A stretch of 64,000 bases of DNA from Methylibium sp. Root1272. Its GTDB lineage: Bacteria > Pseudomonadota > Gammaproteobacteria > Burkholderiales > Burkholderiaceae_C. The notes beneath the pieces were generated by a model. The model saw only the letters and a program-made list of their open reading frames with translations, was not told the origin of the DNA and ran no database searches. Shown one piece after another: positions 54,557-64,000 of the stretch (position 1 is its first letter; each line of letters begins with the position of its first letter). The stretch lies in contig NZ_LMDY01000017.1 in assembly GCF_001425905.1 (NCBI RefSeq), forward strand, positions 124,945 through 188,944, given 5' to 3'. Made by a program: the position numbers and the translations under genes.

Positions 54557-56272
54557 ATGATCCGTTACCGCCTCGAGGTGGCCGATGCCCTGGCCCACCA
54601 GTTCCGCGTCACCCTCACCCTGGCCCAGCCGGCCGCCGAGCAGGCGCTGAGCTTGCCGGTGTGGATCCCCGGCAGCTACCTGGTGCGGGAGTTCGCCCGT
54701 CACCTGTCCCAGCTCGAGGCCCGGCAGGGCGATCGCGCGGTGCCTCTGGTGCAGGCCGACAAGGCCGGCTGGGTGGCGCACTGCCGCGGCCGCGCCGCGC
54801 TGGTGGTGAGCTACGTGGTCTACGCCTTCGACCCCTCGGTGCGCGCGGCCTATCTCGATGCCAGGCGCGGCTTTTTCAACGGCACTGGCATGTTCCTGCG
54901 TGTGCACGGCCGCGAGCACGAGCCGCACCGGCTGCGGATCGGCAAGCTGCCACGCGGCTGGCAGGTCGCGACGGCGCTGCCGGCGGTCGGCCGGGAGCAC
55001 GAAGCGGCCGACTACGACGAGCTGGTCGACCACCCGGTGGAACTGGGCCGCTTCTGGCGCGGCAGCTTCAAGGCGGCGGGGGTGCCGCACGAGTTCATCG
55101 TGGCCGGTGCGCTGCCCAGCTTCGACGGCGAGCGCCTGCTGGCCGATACCCGGCGGATCTGCGAGGCGCAGATCGCCTTCTGGCATGGCGGCAAGAAGCC
55201 GCCGTTCAAGCGCTACGTCTTCCTGCTCAACGCGGTCGACGACGGCTATGGCGGCCTGGAGCACCGCGCCAGCACCGCGCTGATCGCCAACCGCCGCGAC
55301 CTGCCGCGCAGCGGCATGAAGTCGGCGGGCGACGGCTACGTGACGTTGCTGGGCCTGATCAGCCACGAGTACTTCCACACGTGGAACGTCAAGCGGCTGC
55401 GGCCGCGCGACTTCGAGCGCTACGACTACACGCGCGAGAACTACACCGAGCTGCTGTGGTTCTTCGAGGGCTTCACGTCCTACTACGACGACCTGGTGCT
55501 GCGGCGTACCGGCCTGATCGACGAGGCGCGCTACCTCAAGCTGCTGGCCAAGACGGTCAACAACGTGCTCGGCACGCCGGGGCGCGCGGTGCAGAGCGTG
55601 GCCGAGGCCAGCTTCGACGCCTGGGTCAAGTACTACCGGCCCGACGAGAACACCGTCAACGCCACCGTCAGCTACTACACCAAGGGCTCGCTGGTCGCGC
55701 TGGCGCTCGACCTGACGCTGCGCAGCGAGGGCGCCGGCACGCTCGACGACGTGATGCGCGGCCTGTGGGCGCGCAGCGGCGGCGGGCCGATCGCCGAGAC
55801 CGACATCGCCGCGGTGTTGGCCGAGGTCGGCGGCCGCTCGCTGGCGCGGGAACTGGCCGCCTGGGTGCACGGTACCGGCGAACTGCCGCTGCAGCCGCTG
55901 CTGGCGAAGTTCGGCGTGGCGTGGAGCGAAGAGCCGCCCGTGCTGGCGCAGCGGCTCGGCGCGCGGCTCAGCGACAGCGGCGGCCTGCTGAAGCTGCAGT
56001 CGGTCCTGCGTGGCGGCGCGGCCGAGCGCGCCGGGCTCGCGGCCGGCGACGAGCTGGTGGCAATCGACGGCTGGCGCCTCAAGCGCATCGACGACCTGAG
56101 CGCCCTGCAGGCCTGCGAGCGCCCGATGCCGCTGCTGGCGGCACGCGACCAGCGTCTGCTCGAACTGACGCTGCCGGCGGCGCGGGCCAGCGGCGCCGTG
56201 ACGCTGGTCCAGCAAGCTCAGGCCGACGCCGTGGGCCGGGCGCGCCGCCACGCCTGGCTCGGCGGCGCCTGA
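54557..56272 (+). CDS. M61 family metallopeptidase with PDZ domain
   Basis: The 571-residue protein has the M61 N-terminal domain (LPVWIPGSYLVREFARHL) and the zinc site HEYFH at residues 270-274 (LISHEYFHTWNVKRLRP) with the third ligand in LLWFFEGFTSYYDDL. A C-terminal PDZ domain follows (GGAAERAGLAAGDELVAIDG). Relatives are glycyl aminopeptidases. There is no signal peptide, so a cytoplasmic location is likely. It starts 25 bases after the DUF3429 gene and is followed 10 bases later by the DUF3108 gene. Confidence 0.93.
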   Translation: MIRYRLEVADALAHQFRVTLTLAQPAAEQALSLPVWIPGSYLVREFARHLSQLEARQGDRAVPLVQADKAGWVAHCRGRAALVVSYVVYAFDPSVRAAYLDARRGFFNGTGMFLRVHGREHEPHRLRIGKLPRGWQVATALPAVGREHEAADYDELVDHPVELGRFWRGSFKAAGVPHEFIVAGALPSFDGERLLADTRRICEAQIAFWHGGKKPPFKRYVFLLNAVDDGYGGLEHRASTALIANRRDLPRSGMKSAGDGYVTLLGLISHEYFHTWNVKRLRPRDFERYDYTRENYTELLWFFEGFTSYYDDLVLRRTGLIDEARYLKLLAKTVNNVLGTPGRAVQSVAEASFDAWVKYYRPDENTVNATVSYYTKGSLVALALDLTLRSEGAGTLDDVMRGLWARSGGGPIAETDIAAVLAEVGGRSLARELAAWVHGTGELPLQPLLAKFGVAWSEEPPVLAQRLGARLSDSGGLLKLQSVLRGGAAERAGLAAGDELVAIDGWRLKRIDDLSALQACERPMPLLAARDQRLLELTLPAARASGAVTLVQQAQADAVGRARRHAWLGGA

Positions 56273-56282
56273 CCGCCCGGCC

Positions 56283-57431
56283 GTGAGGTCGGTACCGCAG
56301 CGTCCGCGCCGCTCGGTGCGGCGCGGCGTGTTCGTGCTGCTGGTTGGCCTCACGCTGCTGCTGCACCTGTGGCTGGCCGATCGCGTCGGTGCGCTGCTCG
56401 GCGAGAACTCGCAGGCCGCGGACAGACCGCCAAGGCTGCAAGCCGCCTTCGTTCGCGAACTGCAGCAGGAGGCCCCGCCGGTCGTTGCGCCGACACCGGC
56501 AGCGCCACCGCGGCGCCGGGCACCAGCCCCCGCGGCTGCGCCGGTGGCGATCCCGGCGTCGGCGCCGCAAGCCGAGCCGGTCGAGCCGATCGCCGAAGTG
56601 GCGTCAGCGCCGGCCTCCGCGCCCGAAGCGGCCGCGTCCGAGTCGACGCCTGCGCTGGCCGATGGCGCTGCGCCGGCGGCGGTCGGCGAAGCCGCGGCGA
56701 GCGCGCCCGGCAGCCCACCGCCGGGGGAACCCGCCTTCGCCTGGCCGGCGTCGACCCGCCTGAGCTACACGCTCACCGGTTACGTGCGCGGAGAGGTGCT
56801 CGGCACCGCACAGGTCGAGTGGCTGCGCGACGGCGATCGCTACCAGGTGCACCTGGATGTGGTGGTCGGGCCGGGCTTCGCACCGCTGATGCAGCGGCGC
56901 ATGACGAGCGACGGCGAGATCACCCCGCAAGGCCTGGTGCCACGCCGCTACGACGAGCAGACTCAGGTGGCTTTCGGCCGCACGCGAACGGCCAGCCTGC
57001 GCTTCGACGCCGACGGCGTGACGCTCGCCAACGGCCAGCGCCATCCCGGCCTGCCGGCGCTGCAGGACACCGCCAGCCAGTTCGTGCAACTGACCTACCT
57101 GTTCACCACCGGTGCCGAGCGCCTGCATCCCGGTGGACGCATCGAGATGCCGCTGGCGCTGCCGCGGCGCGTGGATCGGTGGGTGTACGACGTGATCGGC
57201 GAGGAGGCGCTGGCCACCCCGTTCGGCCCGGTGCCGGCATGGCACCTGCGGCCGCAGCGGGAAGGCGACGCCAGTTCGCTCAGCATCGAGGCCTGGTTCG
57301 CTCCCAGCCTCCAGTACCTGCCGGTGCGCATCGTGATCCGACGCGGGGCCGATGAATTCATCGACCTGATGATCGAACGCCTGCCGCAGCAGGCGGCCGA
57401 CGAGCCGATTGGCGGATCGGCGCTGCGCTGA
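56283..57431 (+). CDS. DUF3108 domain protein
   Basis: The 382-residue protein starts at a GTG. It has one N-terminal membrane segment (GVFVLLVGLTLLLHLWLA), an Ala/Pro-rich linker (about residues 55-155), and then a C-terminal DUF3108 domain (LSYTLTGYVRGEVLGTAQVE, YEQT-like RRYDEQTQVAFGRTRTASLR, VWxYDV-like DRWVYDVIGEEALATPFG). The layout suggests a periplasmic domain tethered by a flexible linker. Function is unknown. It is probably cotranscribed with the M61 peptidase. Confidence 0.85.
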   Translation: MRSVPQRPRRSVRRGVFVLLVGLTLLLHLWLADRVGALLGENSQAADRPPRLQAAFVRELQQEAPPVVAPTPAAPPRRRAPAPAAAPVAIPASAPQAEPVEPIAEVASAPASAPEAAASESTPALADGAAPAAVGEAAASAPGSPPPGEPAFAWPASTRLSYTLTGYVRGEVLGTAQVEWLRDGDRYQVHLDVVVGPGFAPLMQRRMTSDGEITPQGLVPRRYDEQTQVAFGRTRTASLRFDADGVTLANGQRHPGLPALQDTASQFVQLTYLFTTGAERLHPGGRIEMPLALPRRVDRWVYDVIGEEALATPFGPVPAWHLRPQREGDASSLSIEAWFAPSLQYLPVRIVIRRGADEFIDLMIERLPQQAADEPIGGSALR

Positions 57432-57462
57432 CCGGCGCGCGGGCCGCAGCGATCTGCCGGCC

Positions 57463-57945
57463 TCAGTGGCCGGTGGGCGCAAGGCCGACGTGCTGCTCGA
57501 ACTCCTGGGCCTTCGCCTCGCCGAGCTGCTGCCGCACGACGTTGCCTGCCAGTGCCAGCGCGGCCTGCAACGCTTCGGGCGTCTTGGCCTTCTCGACGCG
57601 CAGGTTCATCGAATCGGCGTAGGGGCCAAGGTGGGAACTCATCCAGCGCACGGCGCGCTGCCGCGTCTCGCCGGGCGTCAGCACCACGGCGTTGACCGGG
57701 GGCCGGACTTCCTTGGCGGGCAGCACCACATGCACCGCGGTGACGGAGATCACTTCGATGTAGCCCTGCTCCAGCAACGCGTGCAGGATGTCGTCTGCCG
57801 GCGCAGGGATCAGCTTGCGCAGCTCGTCGTCCGAGCATTTGCCGTCGATGAGGATCAGCGCTTGTCTCAGACGCGGCGCCAACCGCTGGGCGCGGGTGGC
57901 GATCTCGGTGCGACCTTGTTCCGTCTTGCGGTAGATGGTGCTCAT
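57463..57945 (-). CDS. Hypothetical protein
   Basis: The 160-residue soluble protein begins MSTIYRKTEQGRTEIATRAQ. Its first half (LRQALILIDGKCSDDELRKL, ILHALLEQGYIEVIS) looks like a small winged-helix domain. A variable linker follows, and then a helical end (VEKAKTPEALQAALALAGNV). I do not recognise a named family. An AGGAACGC precedes the ATG at 57945. It converges on the DUF3108 gene and is divergent from the enoyl-CoA hydratase gene. Confidence 0.7.
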   Translation of the reverse strand: MSTIYRKTEQGRTEIATRAQRLAPRLRQALILIDGKCSDDELRKLIPAPADDILHALLEQGYIEVISVTAVHVVLPAKEVRPPVNAVVLTPGETRQRAVRWMSSHLGPYADSMNLRVEKAKTPEALQAALALAGNVVRQQLGEAKAQEFEQHVGLAPTGH

Positions 57946-58091
57946 GCGTTCCTGCGGGCCTCGCAAGAATGTAAGCCTATCGTAAGTTGTCGTGGCCGTG
58001 GGCAGGCCCGGACGCCGGCAGCGAGACAACTGCGCAAGACAGCACGCCCCTGGCCGTTACAGTGGCGCCTACTGCGAAAGGACCCTCCGAC

Positions 58092-58880
58092 ATGGACTAC
58101 CAGCATCTGCTGACCGAAGTGCGCGGCAGCGCCGCGCTGAAGACCGGCTGGATCACCCTGAACCGGCCCAAGGCGCTGAATGCGCTCAACGATGCGCTGA
58201 TGGACGAACTGGGGCATGCGTTGCGGGCCTACGACGCCGACGACGCCATCGGCTGCGTGGTCATCACGGGCAGCGAGAAGGCCTTCGCGGCTGGCGCCGA
58301 CATCGGCGGCATGGCCTCTCAGACTTACATGGACGCCTACAAGCGCGACTTCATCACCCGCAACTGGGAGGCGGTGCGCAGCGTGCGCAAGCCGGTGATC
58401 GCGGCGGTGGCCGGTTACGCGCTGGGCGGCGGCTGCGAGCTGGCGATGATGTGCGACCTGATCATCGCCGCGGACACGGCGCGCTTCGGGCAGCCGGAAA
58501 TCAAGCTCGGCATCATTCCCGGCGCCGGCGGTACGCAGCGCCTGCCGCGCGCGGTGGGCAAGGCCAAGGCGATGGACCTGGTCCTGACGGCACGCATGAT
58601 GGACGCTGCCGAGGCCGAGCGCGCCGGACTGGTGTCACGCGTGGTGCCGGCCGAGCGCCTGCTGGCGGAGGCCCAGGAGGCGGCCGATGCGATCGGCGCG
58701 ATGGGCTTGCCGGCCATCCTGGTGGCCAAGGAGTGCGTGAACCGCGCCTACGAGTCGCCGCTGTCCGACGGCGTGTGGTTCGAGCGGCGCATGTTCCAGT
58801 CGCTGTTCGGCACCGAGGATCAGAAGGAAGGCATGGACGCGTTCGCGAACAAGCGCAAGCCGGTCTTCCGTCACCGCTGA
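58092..58880 (+). CDS. Enoyl-CoA hydratase
   Basis: The 262-residue crotonase-fold protein hydrates 2-enoyl-CoA in fatty-acid or related degradation. It has [20 protein letters not shown], the oxyanion-hole region [15 protein letters not shown] and [20 protein letters not shown], and [20 protein letters not shown] with the catalytic Glu residues. It resembles the short-chain FadB/PaaF type; specificity is not readable. Its last 10 bases overlap the convergent DUF779 gene. Confidence 0.93.
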   Translation: MDYQHLLTEVRGSAALKTGWITLNRPKALNALNDALMDELGHALRAYDADDAIGCVVITGSEKAFAAGADIGGMASQTYMDAYKRDFITRNWEAVRSVRKPVIAAVAGYALGGGCELAMMCDLIIAADTARFGQPEIKLGIIPGAGGTQRLPRAVGKAKAMDLVLTARMMDAAEAERAGLVSRVVPAERLLAEAQEAADAIGAMGLPAILVAKECVNRAYESPLSDGVWFERRMFQSLFGTEDQKEGMDAFANKRKPVFRHR

Positions 58881-59254
58881 GCTGCCGCGCGTTCGTCGTC
58901 CAGGATCTGTGCGAACTCTTCGTCGGTGAACAGCCGCGAGCGCGTGTGGAAGGCCTTGCCTTCCGGCCCTTCGAGCGAGAAGGTGCCGCCGCCGTGGCCG
59001 TCGAGCACGTCGATGATCAGCTGCGTGTGGCGCCAGTATTCGTACTGTGACTTGCTGATGTAGAACGGGCAGCCGCCGATGTCGCCGAGGTACACATCAC
59101 CGGCGCCGATGGTGAGCTCGCCGGGCAGGTAGCAGTTGGCGGCGCTGTTGTCGCAGCACCCACCCGACTGGTGGAACATGAGCTCGCCATGTTTCTGCTT
59201 GAGCAGCTCGATGAGCTCGACCGTCGCGGGTGTGGCAATGACTTTTTCAACCAT
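58871..59254 (-). CDS. DUF779 protein, partner of aldehyde dehydrogenase
   Basis: The 127-residue protein belongs to DUF779, a family usually encoded beside acetaldehyde-type dehydrogenases. It has [20 protein letters not shown] with three Cys, then [15 protein letters not shown] and [19 protein letters not shown]. Role unknown; metal or cofactor binding is possible. The ATG at 59254 is preferred. An in-frame ATG at 59290 lies within a terminator-like hairpin. That hairpin separates it from the aldehyde dehydrogenase gene on the same strand. Confidence 0.9.
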   Translation of the reverse strand: MVEKVIATPATVELIELLKQKHGELMFHQSGGCCDNSAANCYLPGELTIGAGDVYLGDIGGCPFYISKSQYEYWRHTQLIIDVLDGHGGGTFSLEGPEGKAFHTRSRLFTDEEFAQILDDERAAAQR

Positions 59255-59269
59255 GTGGGTCACCCATTG

Positions 59270-59294
59270 AAAAAGGGGGTGGATGCCCACCCCC
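59270..59294 (-). terminator. Terminator hairpin between aldehyde dehydrogenase and DUF779 genes
   Basis: On the minus strand GGGGGTGG-GCAT-CCACCCCC is an 8-bp stem with a 4-base loop followed at once by TTTTT, a textbook factor-independent terminator. It lies 32 bases after the aldehyde dehydrogenase stop and only about 16 bases before the DUF779 start codon. It must therefore limit read-through into that gene. Confidence 0.85.
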
Positions 59295-59326
59295 TCTGGT
59301 TTGCAGGCGCAGCGCCGGCTTCGCGA

Positions 59327-60847
<1,521 letters not shown>

Positions 60848-60936
60848 GGGGTGTCTCCAAAGAAAGTGGGATGAGCGAGCCATCGGTCGGACCGCGCTGC
60901 ATTTGCCGCGCGCCCGTTGCCTTGCCGTCTGACAGG

Positions 60937-60952
60937 GCAGGGTTCGTGCCAC
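60937..60952 (-). promoter_or_regulatory. Sigma-54-type promoter of the aldehyde dehydrogenase gene
   Basis: On the minus strand TGGCACGAACCCTGCC has a perfect -24 element (TGGCACG) and a -12 of CTGC (consensus TTGC). The required GG-N10-GC spacing is exact. The predicted start is near 60925, about 78 bases before the ATG at 60847. Genes of this family are RpoN-dependent in several bacteria, which supports the call. Confidence 0.65.
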
Positions 60953-61092
60953 GCGGCACAGGGGGCCGCGCAACGACCGATCCATTGCAGTAATCGCGAA
61001 GAAGGATTGCTACCGGCTGCGCCATCCGAGGCGGCGGCGGCGTCACTTGCTACCTGGTGGAGCAACAGCGGAGCAGGCGCGCAGGCGGTCGA

Positions 61093-61114
61093 CCTATGCG
61101 ATCGACTGCATAGG
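61093..61114. promoter_or_regulatory. Inverted repeat, candidate activator site
   Basis: CCTATGC (61093-61099) and GCATAGG (61108-61114) form a perfect 7-bp inverted repeat with an 8-base spacer. It is about 145 bases upstream of the -24 element. Distance and symmetry fit an enhancer site for an RpoN activator, though the end of lysS is close by and another role is possible. Confidence 0.4.
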
Positions 61115-61157
61115 GAGAGTCTGCGTCGACGCCACGCTGCGGCGCGCGCCGCTCGGT

Positions 61158-62684
61158 TCAGCCCTCGCGCCGCAGCGCGGGGAACAGGATCACGTCGCGG
61201 ATGTTCGGCGAGTCGGTCAACAGCATCATCAGGCGGTCGATGCCGATGCCGCAGCCTCCGGTGGGCGGCAGGCCGTGCTCGAGCGCGCGGATGTAGTCGG
61301 CGTCGAAGTACATCGCCTCCTCGTCACCGGCGTCCTTGTTCGAGGCCTGGGCCGCGAAGCGGGCGGCCTGGTCCTCGGGGTCGTTGAGCTCCGAGAAGCC
61401 GTTGCCGAACTCGCGGCCGGTGATGAAGAGCTCGAAGCGCTCGGTGATGGCCGGGTCGCTGTCGGACGCGCGGGCCAGCGGCGACACCTCGACCGGGTAG
61501 TCGACGATGAAGGTCGGCTGCCACAGCTTCTCTTCGACCGCCGCCTCGAACAGGCCGAACTGCAGTTCGGCGAGCGACCGCTGCGCCGGTACCTTCTCGC
61601 CATGGGCCTCGAGCTTCGCGCGCAGCACGCCCGGGTCGACGGCCTCGGCCGCGCTCAGCCCGGCATGGGCGACCAGCGAGTCACGCACGCTCAGCCGCGC
61701 GAACGGCGCCTCCAGGTCGACCGCCTGTCCACCGTAGCTGAGCTGCGCCGTGCCCACCGCCTTGCGCGCGGCGTGGCGCAGGATCTGTTCGGTGAAGTCC
61801 ATCAGGTCGTGATGGGTCCAGTAGGCCGCGTAGAACTCCATCATCGTGAACTCGGGGTTGTGCCGGACCGACACGCCCTCGTTGCGGAAGTTGCGGTTGA
61901 TCTCGAACACCCGCTCGAAGCCGCCCACCACCAGGCGCTTCAGGTAGAGCTCGGGCGCGATGCGCAGGAACATCTGCTGGTCGAGCGCGTTGTGATGGGT
62001 CACGAAGGGCCTGGCGTTCGCGCCGCCGGGGATGGGGTGCAGCATCGGCGTCTCGACCTCGAGGAAGCCGTGCTCGACCATGAACTGCCGGATCGAGCTC
62101 ACGGCCTTGCTGCGCGCACGGAAACGCTCGCGCGAGGCTTCGTCCATGATCAGGTCGACCTCGCGCTGGCGGTACTTGAGCTCCTGGTCGGCCATGCCGT
62201 GGAACTTGTCGGGCAGCGGCCGCAGGCTCTTGGTCAGCAGGCGGATCGCACTCACCTTGAGACTCAACTCGCCGGTGCGGGTCTTGAACAGCGTGCCCTC
62301 GGCGCCGAGGATGTCGCCCAGGTCCCAGTGCTTGAAGGCGGCCAGCGCCTCCGGCCCGACGGCGTCGGAGGTGACATAGAGCTGGATGCGGCCCGAGCCG
62401 TCCTGCACCGTCGCGAAGCAGGCCTTGCCCATCACGCGCTTGAGCATCATGCGCCCGGCGATGCGGGCCGGGATCGCCTGCGCCTCCAGCTCCTCGGCGG
62501 TCTTGCCCTCATGCAGGCGGTGCAGGTCGACGGCATGGTCGCCCGGCTTGAAATCATTGGGGAAGGCCGCGCCACCGGTGGCCTTGGCCTGCGCGCGCAG
62601 CGCCGCGAGCTTCTCGCGGCGTTCGGCGATCAGCTGGTTGTCGTCGGTGCCGGGCGCGGCGGCGTTCGGGGGCGTGGTGGTCAT
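61158..62684 (-). CDS. lysS: Lysyl-tRNA synthetase (class II)
   Basis: LysRS charges tRNA-Lys. The 508-residue protein has the N-terminal OB-fold anticodon domain ([20 protein letters not shown]) and class II motif 1 ([14 protein letters not shown]). Motif 2 follows in [20 protein letters not shown] and motif 3 in [20 protein letters not shown]. The start at 62684 gives [20 protein letters not shown]; a much longer upstream frame is a shadow of the divergent flippase gene. No leader or riboswitch is evident. Confidence 0.97.
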   Translation of the reverse strand: MTTTPPNAAAPGTDDNQLIAERREKLAALRAQAKATGGAAFPNDFKPGDHAVDLHRLHEGKTAEELEAQAIPARIAGRMMLKRVMGKACFATVQDGSGRIQLYVTSDAVGPEALAAFKHWDLGDILGAEGTLFKTRTGELSLKVSAIRLLTKSLRPLPDKFHGMADQELKYRQREVDLIMDEASRERFRARSKAVSSIRQFMVEHGFLEVETPMLHPIPGGANARPFVTHHNALDQQMFLRIAPELYLKRLVVGGFERVFEINRNFRNEGVSVRHNPEFTMMEFYAAYWTHHDLMDFTEQILRHAARKAVGTAQLSYGGQAVDLEAPFARLSVRDSLVAHAGLSAAEAVDPGVLRAKLEAHGEKVPAQRSLAELQFGLFEAAVEEKLWQPTFIVDYPVEVSPLARASDSDPAITERFELFITGREFGNGFSELNDPEDQAARFAAQASNKDAGDEEAMYFDADYIRALEHGLPPTGGCGIGIDRLMMLLTDSPNIRDVILFPALRREG

Positions 62685-62852
62685 GAGTCGGTCCTGGGAG
62701 TGCCGGCACGCGGGCAGGGCGCACGCGGCAGGCAAGCGGCGGATTTTAGAGACTGGCTCCGTCCCGGCGGCCGGAACCCCGGGCCGGGGCCGGCGGAGGC
62801 AGCGTCGTCCCCGACAATCGGTCGCCGCCCTTCCTCGCTGCCGACCGCCCCG

Positions 62853-64000
62853 ATGCCCCCACGCTCGCTCGCCCGTGGCGCCGCCCTGAACCTGGCGGCG
62901 CGCCTCGCCGCGGTGCTGCTCGGCCTGGCCATCCTGGTCACGGTGGCCCGGCTCGGGCCGGCGGTGCAAGGGGCGTTCGCGCTGTTCGTCGCGGTCGAGG
63001 CCGCGCTGCTGACGCTGTTCTCCGGGCTGGGCCTGCTGCTGGCGCGCGAGGTGTCGCACCGCGAGGCGCCGCCGGCACCGCTGCTCGCTGCGCTGCTGCG
63101 CGCGGCGCTGGGGCTGGGTCTGGCGGCTGCCGCGGGCTTGCTGGTCGTGTCGGCGTGGGCGGAGGCGGTGCCCTACCGCCACCTGTGGCTGCTCGCGCTG
63201 GCCGCGCCCTTCCTGTTGCTGGTGCCGACCGCCAGCGGCCTGTGGCTGGGCCAGGGGCGCATGGGCCCGCTCAACGTGCCGCAGGTGGCGGCGCCGGCCC
63301 TCGTGCTGGCGCTGCTGCTGGCCGCAGGGTCCGTGTGGCCGCCGGCGGGCACCGCGCCGACCGTGCTCGCGGTGCTGGCAGCCTGGGTGCTCGGCAAGGC
63401 ACTGGTCGGCATCGGCACCGGATGGGCCGCACGGCACGATGCCGGCCCGGCCGCGCCGCAGCCCGGCGTGCTGCGCGATCGGTGGCGCTTCGTTGCGACG
63501 ATCGGCGCGACCAACCTGGTGAGCCTGCTGAACTACCGCGCCACGCTGTTCCTGCTGGAGCGCCACGGCGGGCTTGCCGAGACGGGCGTCTACTCGGTGG
63601 CGGTGCAGGTGGCCGAGCTGCTGTGGCTGCTGTCGTCGGCCGTCACCGTGTCGGCCTACCACCGCATCGGCGCGCCCGACGCGCAGCAGGCCGCGTGGAC
63701 CACCCTGCGCGCGGTGCAGGTGAACCTGCTCGCGACGCTGCTGGCGGCGCCGCTGCTGTACGCGGGCGCCGCGTTCGCGCTGCCGGCCGTGCTGGGTCCC
63801 GACTATGCCGGCGCGGTGTTGCCGCTGGCGCTGCTGCTGCCGGGCATCGCGGGCTACGCCGCGGCGTCCAGCCTGTCGGCCTATTACACCAACCACCGCG
63901 GCCGGCCGCAGTGGTCGGCCGGCATCGCCGGCCTGTCGCTCACGCTCACGCTGGCCATCGCGGCCTGGAGCATCCCGCGCCACGGGGCGGCGGGCGCGGC
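62853..64000 (+). CDS. Polysaccharide flippase / MATE-like transporter (partial, cut by window edge)
   Basis: At least 382 codons run from the ATG at 62853 to the edge with no stop. The protein is almost wholly hydrophobic with ten or more membrane segments. It starts [20 protein letters not shown] and has an [20 protein letters not shown] segment of the polysaccharide biosynthesis protein (Wzx-like) type. These export lipid-linked sugars or related lipids. The substrate is not readable. It is divergent from lysS across 168 bases. Confidence 0.8.
   Translation, partial: MPPRSLARGAALNLAARLAAVLLGLAILVTVARLGPAVQGAFALFVAVEAALLTLFSGLGLLLAREVSHREAPPAPLLAALLRAALGLGLAAAAGLLVVSAWAEAVPYRHLWLLALAAPFLLLVPTASGLWLGQGRMGPLNVPQVAAPALVLALLLAAGSVWPPAGTAPTVLAVLAAWVLGKALVGIGTGWAARHDAGPAAPQPGVLRDRWRFVATIGATNLVSLLNYRATLFLLERHGGLAETGVYSVAVQVAELLWLLSSAVTVSAYHRIGAPDAQQAAWTTLRAVQVNLLATLLAAPLLYAGAAFALPAVLGPDYAGAVLPLALLLPGIAGYAAASSLSAYYTNHRGRPQWSAGIAGLSLTLTLAIAAWSIPRHGAAGA

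Larger units (their letters stand above)
60848..61157 (-). promoter_or_regulatory. Regulatory region of the aldehyde dehydrogenase gene (310 bases without a gene)
   Basis: No coding region is supported here. The part near 60940 carries the sigma-54-type promoter and an overlapping GTGCC-ACGC-GGCAC hairpin. Further upstream, near 61093-61114, lies an inverted repeat at a distance suited to an RpoN activator site. The end next to 61157 is the 3' side of lysS, which also reads leftward. Confidence 0.6.

Overview
The window is GC-rich chromosomal DNA of a motile betaproteobacterium. Gene content and order (prfA-prmC-grxD, glmU-lrp-glmS, a fliEFGHIJKLMNOPQR block, a cheY-cheA-MCP-cheW block, a UbiH-type hydroxylase next to a DsbC-like protein) point to Burkholderiales, close to the Rubrivivax/Leptothrix/Methylibium type. 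The species cannot be fixed from the sequence alone. There is no phage, insertion sequence, CRISPR array or rRNA. There is one tRNA (Met, CAT anticodon).

Layout. 1-4.8 kb: ubiX (cut by the left edge), grxD, an outer-membrane-type protein, prmC, prfA and hemA, all on the minus strand. 4.9-10.2 kb: a plus-strand run with a small membrane protein, queE, queD, bioA, bioD, bioF and a hemolysin III/TrhA-type membrane protein, several with overlapping stop and start codons. 10.3-13.6 kb: miaB and a secreted protein, a DUF3568 lipoprotein, two small hypothetical genes, and tRNA-Met with its own promoter and terminator. 13.7-19.1 kb: small membrane proteins, a MidA-like methyltransferase, FolM-like reductase-folB-ttcA, and two lipoproteins. 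19.1-26.2 kb: glmU, a J-domain protein, an Lrp regulator divergent from glmS across an AT-rich spacer, a class V aminotransferase and a SUI1/YciH factor.

26.2-38.5 kb: a flagellar cluster, fliE leftward and fliF to fliR rightward, encoding the MS ring, the switch, the export ATPase complex, the hook-length regulator and the export gate. Two copies of a GC-rich palindromic repeat lie in it. One sits between fliL and fliM; the other is inside the open 5' end of fliP. 38.6-47.7 kb: an M48 peptidase behind a sigma-54-type promoter, a GFA-family protein, a DUF1272 protein, a response regulator with a receiver-first cytoplasmic histidine kinase, then a small CheZ-like protein and cheY-cheA-MCP-cheW. 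cheY has a sigma-28 promoter of near-consensus sequence and exact spacing.

47.7-64 kb: pirin, a MOSC protein, an AsmA-family protein, a UbiH-family hydroxylase, a DsbC-like protein, DUF3429, an M61 peptidase, a DUF3108 protein, an unrecognised protein, enoyl-CoA hydratase, an aldehyde dehydrogenase-DUF779 pair with a sigma-54-type promoter, lysS, and a polysaccharide flippase cut by the right edge.

Most of the window is housekeeping. The points most worth a second look are: the CheZ-like protein of only 143 residues; the QueD homologue lacking the usual catalytic Cys and Glu; the palindromic repeat with compensatory changes that is read into FliP; the two sigma-54 promoters; the apparently leaderless hemA; and the start codons of glmU and a lipoprotein gene overlapping on opposite strands.
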